DNA of 11,123 nt, from contig CANDLP010000039.1 in assembly GCA_947385505.1 (NCBI GenBank), positions 1 to 11,123 on the forward strand. The letters run 5' to 3'. Origin of the DNA: an uncultured Clostridia bacterium. Lineage in GTDB: Bacteria; Bacillota; Clostridia; Oscillospirales; Ruminococcaceae. Positions 1 to 9,000 of the stretch are shown here, one piece after another (within the stretch, counting starts at the first letter, position 1; each line of letters begins with the position of its first letter). The translations under genes and the position numbers were made by a program. The notes beneath the pieces are model-generated. The model made no database searches and was not told the DNA's origin. It worked only from the letters and a program-made list of their open reading frames with translations.

Positions 1-3000
1 TCGGAGGTGCAGTTTATCAGCTTATCGCGTTCTTCTTCGGTAAGCACTGCCTTAATAAGACTCGAAGTGCTGTCCGCAACCGTCGCGTTCAGCGAATTAT
101 CTCCCTTTTCAATGTCAAAGCTGTAAGTTCCGTTAAAGTCCTCTTCATCGGGGATATTATCGGTAGGAGGATTTATTATGGGAGGTTTTTCTGTTGCTTC
201 GGTTTCCCAAGGATTTGGAGGACGGGTGGTCGAACCGTCGCCGCTGCCGTTTCCTCCGTTGTCGCCGGGTGAAGGAGGCTTGGTTGTATCGCCGCCGTTG
301 TTACCGCCGGTTGATGGAGGAGGCGTAAATCCGCCTTGATCGCTTGTTACGGGAGGATTGGGATTGTCGGGACCGGGACCCGGTCCGGTTGAGCCACCGA
401 GCTTTTCTTTTCCGCATACGGAGCAGCGGTAAATGGTTTTTCCGTCGGGATTTTTGCCTGCGTCAACCCAATCGTGGTCGCCGTAGCCGCTTCCGTCAAG
501 ATTGCCGTCCTTAACGGGATCGTAGTCGCCTCTTTCGCAATCGTGCCAGTGCTTATTGTCATCGCTGTTCCAACCGTCTTCCCAGATATGGTTGTAACTT
601 ATTTTTCCGCAGATTCGGCACTCGCTTTCGCCGTGCTCTTCGCCGTAATCGTGCACGTGACCGTCGTTCTGATCCACGTATTTCCTGAATTCCTTTTCAA
701 CGCTTCTTACGGGAAGGTTGTAAATAGTCTTGGGAAGGGAGATTTTTGTCTTACCCTCGGGAAGGTCAATTCTTGTTACATCTACCCATTTTCCGTCTTC
801 GCTTATCTTATAGGTTACCTTTTCAATATCCTTTCCGAAAAGATCAGACTTTAATCCGCTGGGGATGTACATTCTGCGTATTTTGCTGCCGGCGAAAACG
901 TTATCGCCCACCGATTTGATTCCGGGAGGAAGCGTGATTTCGTCAAAGCTTCCCATGTCAACAAAAGCGTTGTCACCGATATAAGTCACGCCTTCTTTTA
1001 TAAGAATAGCGTCTATCAATTCGGCATATTGAGTCCAAGGCGCGTTTTTGCCGCTGTCCACGTTATAATCGTACATTGCTCCTTCACCTTCGATAACAAG
1101 GAGCTTATTGGTTTCGTCAATGTACCATGTCATTTTATCGCCGCATTCGCCGCTTATTATATCACAGATCGTGCAGCGGTTGTTGCCGCCTTCGTGATAG
1201 TGAACGTGGGTGTCGGTATTGACGTACTTTCTGTATTCCTTAGCCACTTCTACCACACGATGATCAAGAATAACGTTGGGAACATCGGTTTTCTTATCGT
1301 CCGAGATCTCTATTTTGGTTATTTTAACATTACTGCTGTCGATAAACCGATACTTGAGCACTGCCGTATCTTCGGGCACATTAAGCGCCGATGTTGTGCT
1401 GTCGGAAAGGATTATCTTTTTCAGCGCGGTGCAGCCTGTGAAAGCGGTAGAAGCGACATTGCTTACATTATCGTCCAGTATCAGAGCATTGCCGTTTTCC
1501 TTGCCGCCTATGAGAGAAGTACAATTTTCAAAGGCGTATGCGCCGATTTTAACAAGGCTGTCGGGAAAAGCTTCGCTTATGTCGGAGAGGGAGGTCAAAC
1601 CGCTGAAAGCGTAGCTTCCCACAGTTTTAACGCCTTCCCTTATCACCAATTTCTTAATTACGTCCTTATGTTCAATCCAAGGGGCGGGATTTGCGGGAGA
1701 GTAATCGTACATTTCGCCCGTATCCGCGTCTCTTGCCGTTAAGCCTTCGCGAAGCTTAAGCTCAAGGGTGTCGCCGTTAAGTTTCCATACCACGCCTATG
1801 CCGCAAAGTCCGCCGTCGTCGTTGCAGAGAACGCAGACGCCTTCGTTGTAGCAGTGCTCATGGCGGTCGATATCCAGTTCTACTCCTAAAGCTCTCACTT
1901 TGTCAACGTTGATATTGGTTTTGCCCTGACCTAATCTTGCCGCCGCTATATAATCTCTTCCGTCGTCTCTGCGCTCGTAGTATACAAGGCTCGCCGTCGG
2001 TGTGTAGCCGCGGTTGTCGATAGCGTTTCTGGGAGTAATTATAATGTCTAAATTACCGCATTCGGAGAAAGCGTAGTTGCCTATGCTCTCGATTCCCAGC
2101 GGGAGTTTTACGATCTCAAGGGCGCCGCAGTCGGAGAAAGCGGATTCACCTATGGACTTAAGATCGTTTTTGAATACAAGCTCTTTAATTCCGTCACAGC
2201 CGCTGAAGGCTTTTTTGCATATGGTCTGAAGGGAATCGGGGAGGGAAAGACTGAACAGATTTTCACAGCCCGCGAAAGCTTCGTCATAAATTTCCATTAC
2301 GCCGTCGGGAATAGAAACTATTCTGATATCCTTTACCTCGTTGCCGCTTATTACATTGCCATAACCAGATCCGCCAATGGCTTTTACAGGTATTCCGCCA
2401 ATGGAAGCGGGGAATTTAAGCTCTCTGCTGCCGCCTAATTGGGCGTTGAGTATCCTTACGCTCGATTCATCATCAATCTTATAGGTAAATCTATTGTAAG
2501 GAGGGTTTTCCGCCTTTATTACTGTGTCTTTGGGCATTGCGATATAGTCAAGGCTGTCCTCAAAGGCGGTTTTGTCGATAGTTATATTGTGCTGCGCATC
2601 GGGAAGTTCAATATACTTAATGGAAGTGCAGCCCGCGAAAGCGCCAGCTTCGATATTTTCAATCGACTTGGGCAGGTTTACTTCTTTTAACTGTACACAA
2701 TCTTTAAAGGCGTTTACGGGAACAGTTTTTACACCCTCGGGTATTGTTATTGAAGTAAGCGCCGAATTTCCCGCAAAGGCATTGCTCCCTATTTTATCGA
2801 GAGTAGAAGGAAGCTTTGCGGAAGTCACATTTTCACAGCCTACAAAAGCGTTGGCAGAAATGCTTGTTATACCGTTATGGACTTCGATGCGGGCGATAAA
2901 GTCGTTCCATTCAAGCCAAGGGGCAACCTCATCGCCGACATAATCCTTCATTTTTCCTGTGCCGTTTATATGGAGCGTGCGTGTCTCTCTGTCAATATAC

Positions 3001-6000
3001 CATGTGGCGTTGGAATTGCCGTTTTCGTCCTCGGTTACACCGCAGCCGCCGCCGGCAAAGTTACAGAGAACGCAGAAGCCTTTGTACAGGCAGTGAACGT
3101 GGTCGGAAGCGATCTTCATATAGTTTTCAAAACCTGTGATCGCATTCTGTCCGTTTCCGAGTTTTCCTTCGGTAACCCACTTGCTGCCGTTTTGGTCAAC
3201 ACGGTATACCACATAGCCGCAGTTGTCTTTTCTGAAATCATAGCTGCCTGTGTTGCCTGTATGACTGTCTTCATAGCGCTTGGCAAGCTTTTGCGAAATG
3301 GCTATAAGGGCATTGTCGGAGACATTTCCGAATACGTTTGTTCCCATTTGGGAAACGGTGTTCGGTACGATTACAAACGCCCTGTTAAAGCCGCAGTTTG
3401 CGAAAGCTTCCGTACCTATTGACAAAAGGCCCTCGTAAATGGGGATATTGGTAAGCTTTACGCATCCGAAGAAGGCTCTGTCCCCTATTTTTTGAACGGA
3501 AGCGGGGAGCATTGCTTTTTCAAGAGAAATACAGCCCTCGAACGCGGATTTTCCTATGGAAACGATCTTGTTGTTCTTAACGATAAGCTCTTGCAGATCG
3601 GTTCTGTCCTTAAAGGCGTTGTTTCCTATCTCCGTCAGGAGGGAATCTTCGGGTATTGTTACGGAAACAAGCCCTTGCTGTGTCAAAGGATCCTCGGATA
3701 AAACCGCATTACGGACACCGGCGCGTGTAAATGCTCCGTCGCCTATGGCAACCACGGGAAGACCGGCTATCTCAAAGGGAATTACAAGATGATGAACATT
3801 GGCTCCGGGTCTGGCGTAGGTTATCCGTACCCCTATTCCTTCGGGAGCGTATTTGAAATAGGTTGCGTTGGGGAATTCGTCCTCGTCAAAATTATATCTG
3901 CACCCGTCGGGGGCAACTATATAGGTCAGATTCGTACAATCGCTGAAAGCGTCCTCGGAAACGGTTCTCGTATCCACGGGAAGCTCTATTGAGGTAAGGC
4001 TGATACAGCCGCTGAAAGCGCCTTCTCTTACATACCTTAAGTCGGCGGGAAGCTTTATGGTTTCCAGTGTGCGGCAGCCGTTGAAGGTGTCCTTCTTAAG
4101 CTCGCTTATGCTCTTGGGCAATACTACGTTTTTAAGGTTTATATCGTCCTTGAACACCCCTTCGCCAAGGCTTATAATACCGTCGGGAAGGTCGATGGAT
4201 ATAAGTGAGATACAGTCGCTGAAAGCATAGTCTTCCACCGTTTCAAGGCTGTCGGGAAGGGTTACCGACTGGAGACGGAGACAATGCTCAAAGGCGCCGC
4301 TGTCGATAAGGGTTATTCCCTCGCTTATATTGATGGTGTAGATTCTGTCTTTAAATTCTGTCCATGTGCCGAAGTATTCGGGGGAGTCATGGTCTATTAC
4401 ACTGTCTTTATTGTCCTTTGTATAGATAGTCAGACTGCCCTTTTCGTCCAATGTCCACCATGCGTCGGGACCGCACTTTCCGCCCCTGTCGCCGCAAAGA
4501 ATACATTGGTTGTGGATATTGAAGCAGTGGAAGTGTTCGGGATTTTCTCTTACTTTGAAGCCGACAGGGTAGGAAAGAACCTTTTCATAGGTGCTTCTGC
4601 CGTTATCGGAAGTGCCGTCGATTACCTTGAATACTTCTTTGTTCTGATCGTATACCGCTATGCGAAGCTTATTCGCTGCAGCTTCGGCGGTGGATATTAC
4701 AGACTCGCTGTGTTCGCCGTCGGCGCCGTTAATATAATCGATATCAACCGCAGTGGGGGCGTAAATTGCCGCCAAGCCTGTGCAGCCGTCAAAGGCGTTA
4801 AGTTTCAGGCTGCCTCCTCTTGAGCTGAAGGGAAGGAGCACAAATTCAAGTTCGGAACAATCTCTGAAAGCGTACTCGCCTATAGCAGTTACGCCTTCGG
4901 GCACGATTACATATTGAAGCTTGGCACAGCCGTCAAAGATTCCCTTTTTGAGCTCTTTGAGACCGGAGGAAAGAGTTACCCTTTCAAGCTTATTACACAT
5001 ATGGAAAGCGTCCATACCCAGTTCGGTTACGCTGTTGGGTATAATGATTTCACTAAGACCCACACAGCCCTCAAAGGCCTCTGTTCCTATGGTTTTGAGT
5101 CCTTCGGGCAGTATAAGCTCTTTAAGCCATGTGCAGCCTTCAAAGGCAAAGTCGTTTATTGTAACAAGGGTTGAAGGGAGGTTTATTTTAGGCTCGTTGC
5201 CCTGATTGAAGGTGGGGTTTGCTTTAAAGGCTCTCGAACCTATTTCCGTTACGGGATAGCCCATTATATAGTCGGGGATAGTAACGGTGGTTCCCGGAAC
5301 GGGCTTTACCTCTGTGATAATTCTGTTGCTTGTTAAGTTTGTATTGTCTGTCAGGGCGTACTTTACAAAAGTGACAAAGCCGGGTTCGGTAAAGTTGCTT
5401 TCGTTAAAGCTGTGAGGAATTACCGCGAAAATCAGGTTGTCACAGTTTGCGAAAACGCTGTCACCGCCGGAAATCCTTGGTGAAACAACTATTTCTTTTA
5501 GATTTGAGCAGCCCTCAAAGGCTTCTTTTCCCAAAGAATCAAGGGAAAGGGAAAGTTTTGCGTTTGCAAGACCCGTACATCCCGCGAAAGCTCTCGAACC
5601 GACAGTGGTAACGCTGTCGGGAATCACTATTTCGGGAAGACTTGAACAATTTTCAAAGGCGCCGTCGCGAATATACTTAAGATTTTGGGGCAGCTTGGCG
5701 GTTTCCGCCGCGCCGATGTTTTTGAGCTTTTCACAGCCGCTGAACGCGTTGGCTTCAATTGACATAAGATCGCTGTTATCGGCTATATAAACCACCCTGA
5801 GATTTGGTGAAGATTCAAAAGCGCTTGCGCCTATCGTTTTAACGGTTGAGGGAATGTGAACGGTGGTGAGGTTGGGACAATCCTTAAAGGCGTTTCTGCC
5901 TATGGTGGTCATACCTTCGTTGATTATTACCTCCTGAATTTCGCCCTTTAGAGTAGCCCACATTTCCTGATAGTGGATATAGTCATCGGAGCTTGTGTCG

Positions 6001-9000
6001 CTGCTTTCCACCATATCCCACATTACTCCGTCGCCGCCCTCTTTACTGTTGATAATTATAGTATAGCGGTTTTTATCGTATACCCATGTGGCGGTTTCGC
6101 CGCATTTGCCGCCCTGTTGTTTACAGAGAACGCATTCGCGGGCATTATTGAAGCAGTGCTTGTGATCCTTCCATACAATCAGCCAATTGTCGATAACGTC
6201 GTTTTCGTTTGTGATATAGCCGTTAGTCCAGTTATTCTCATCTCCCAATACGGCGGAGGTTATCTGGGGTACATTGTCTATCTCACGGTAAACAATTACG
6301 GTGGTTTTATTGTCGGGTTTGTCATAAGCGTTTATTATCTCATATGAGATATCGGCTCCGCTTGGGTTTAATTCGGGGATTTCAAGAATGGCAAGATTTG
6401 TGCAGCCCTCAAAAACGGTAGCGCTTAAAACATTCTCCACCGACAAAGGCAGCACCGCCTTTGTTATTGAGGAGCAGCCCGCAAAGGCGCTGTCGGCGAT
6501 AGTGGTCAATGCGGTTCCCCTAAAGTCAACCAAGTCGGGAGTATTGGAAACATTAACCGCCTTTAAGCTTCTGCAGGCGCCGAAAGCAAGGTCGCCTATC
6601 TCTCTAAGGGAAGAGGAAACAACTACTTTTTCCAAAAGAAAACAGTTTTCAAAAGCGCTTTTCGGTATACTATCCACACCGACGGGGAGAGAAATGTTCT
6701 GAACCGCCGAGTCTTTAAATGCCGCTTCTCCGATATAATTCACCGATTGAGGTATATTTATCTCAAACAGGCGGGGAGAAGACGGGTCAGTGCTCCCGAA
6801 TTTCTCAAAAGCACGGTCGGCAATATGAGTAATCGTGTCAGGAAGTATAACCTTACTGATATTTTCAACATTGCCTTTATAAATTCCCTTAATTTCGGTG
6901 ACAGGCACGCCCGGGAATATCTCGGAAGGTATATTTACCTCTACGTCTGCATCTGCGCTTTTTGCGGTAACGCAGATACCTAAAATAGCGCTTCCATCAT
7001 TGCTGTACACCAATACTGCCGATTTTTGACTTGAAAGGTCTATTTCGGGGGTATCCGGTCTGTATTTATCCGCAAAGCTGTCGGGGATAAGAAGGTTGGT
7101 TAGAGCGGAACAATCCGCAAAGGAATCTTTTTCAATTTTCGTAATTGATGAGGGTATTATAACTTGACCGATTAAACCGCTTCCTTTGAAGGCTTCGGCA
7201 TCTATGGTCTTTATACCTTCGGGCAGCTCAATGCTTTTGAGAGCGGTACAGCCCGAAAAAGCGCCCTGTGAGATATCCGAAAGGACGGAACCCGCTTCAA
7301 ACTGTACAGAAACAAGGTTTATACAGTCCTTGAAGGCTTCTTTGCATATGCTTACAACGCCCTTTCCTATAAGAACATTTTTCACACTTTCCTTATAGTT
7401 ATCTATCCACGGGTGATATGCCACTACACCGTCTCCCGTTACCGAAAGATTGCCGGTTTCTGTGTTCAGCGCCCATGTGGTTTGGGTGGGGTCATCGTCA
7501 GGGCCGCAGTTTCCGCCTACTGTGCCGCAGAGAATACAGATATTGTTGCCGTTGAAACAGTGGTTGTGACCGTCGGATACAGGATAACTCAGCTCATAAG
7601 GCTGGAGCCTGTCGCGGTCGAATCCGCCTGTGAGAACCGCTCCCGTTATTTGTCTTCCGTCTGCCGTGTCCTCGTAAAGAAGGAGTACACTCTCAGTTTT
7701 GTTGTCTTCCGTGAAGAACGTGCTCTTATGATTATTGTAAAGCTCCTTTCTCAGTGTGATGAAAGGATTATTGTGCATACCGTCGTAATCGGTAACGTCA
7801 AAGAATACGTCGGTTCCAAGCTCTGTCACAGTTTCGGGAATGGTTACGTCATTATAGGTTACGCAGTTTTCAAAGGCGTGGGCGCCTATCTTTTTAAGTG
7901 TGGAAGGATATATTACCTCGATAAGATCCTTTGCTCCCTTAAAAGCGTAATCTCCTATATTGAGAACGCCTTCTTGGATCACAACCGTTCTTATATTTTC
8001 CATAACCTTGTGCCAGGGTGCGTTTTCGCCCTTGCTGTAATCGTGCATATAACCGTTTCCGCCGGTGAAAATGGTAAGAACGTTATTGCCGTAACCTTCG
8101 ACAAAATTGTCAAAACGCCAATTTACCTCGTCGTCAGGCAATTCGCCCGCGCTTCCCAATACCTGACCGCAGACGGGACACTTATTTGTTGCCTCATCCA
8201 GCCAAGTGTGTTTACAGGTGTTTTTATTTACAAGATCGTGGAATTTAAGATTTGCATTATTATCATCATTAAAAACGCGCACCACATTTTTGCCGCAGAT
8301 TGTTTCGGGCATACTTATAAGCGCATTCGGTTTGCCGCGGATTATTTCGGTTACCTCAACCTTATCAGAAGTCAAAGTTTTGTACTTCAACTTGAAAACT
8401 TCGGGAGGTATGCCGGCGATATCAACGGAAAGATTTTCGGGATAAGCAACATAATAGAGATTATTGCAGTTAGCGAAAGCTTCCTCGCCTATCAATGTAA
8501 CGCTTTCGGGGATATCTACGAATGAAATGTAATTTGGAGCGTTGGGGTCTTTAAAACTGATATTGAAGAATGCTTTTTTGCCGATAGTTTCAAGACCGTC
8601 AGGAAGCGTTATTTCGGCGACAGAGAGACAGCCTTCAAAAGCGCTGTCGCCTATTATCGTTACACTTGATGGAATTTTTACAGCAGTTACGCTGTCCAGA
8701 TTATAAAAGGCGTAGCTGCCTATTGATGTAATTCCGCCGTCAAATATCAGATCGGCAGGCTTTGCGCCTGTTTCTGCTATGAGCCTGTTAAATGGGTTTT
8801 TGTTTTCCCCGTTATCGTAGTTTTTAATAGCGGCGCCGGTTAGGGGGGTACCGTCGGTATTTTTCTTGGTGTTTATGTAAATGGTGTTGTCGTCGGTGGA
8901 ATAATACCATGTTACATTATCGTTGGCGGGGTCGGAGGCGTTTTCTCCTGTTTTGCCCATGTTGCCGCCGGTTACATTTTCACATATTGAACAGAGACCG

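Noticed and set aside
347..562. A 71-codon minus-strand frame overlapping the linker and tail
   Set aside because: It is out of frame with the giant gene, is Thr/Ala/Pro-rich low complexity, and covers a region where the main frame has clear domain features.
7413..8525. Open plus-strand frame of about 370 codons opposite modules 3-5
   Set aside because: It is in exact codon register with the giant gene, so it stays open simply because the gene rarely uses TTA, CTA and TCA there. Its translation has no domain character and no convincing ribosome binding site.
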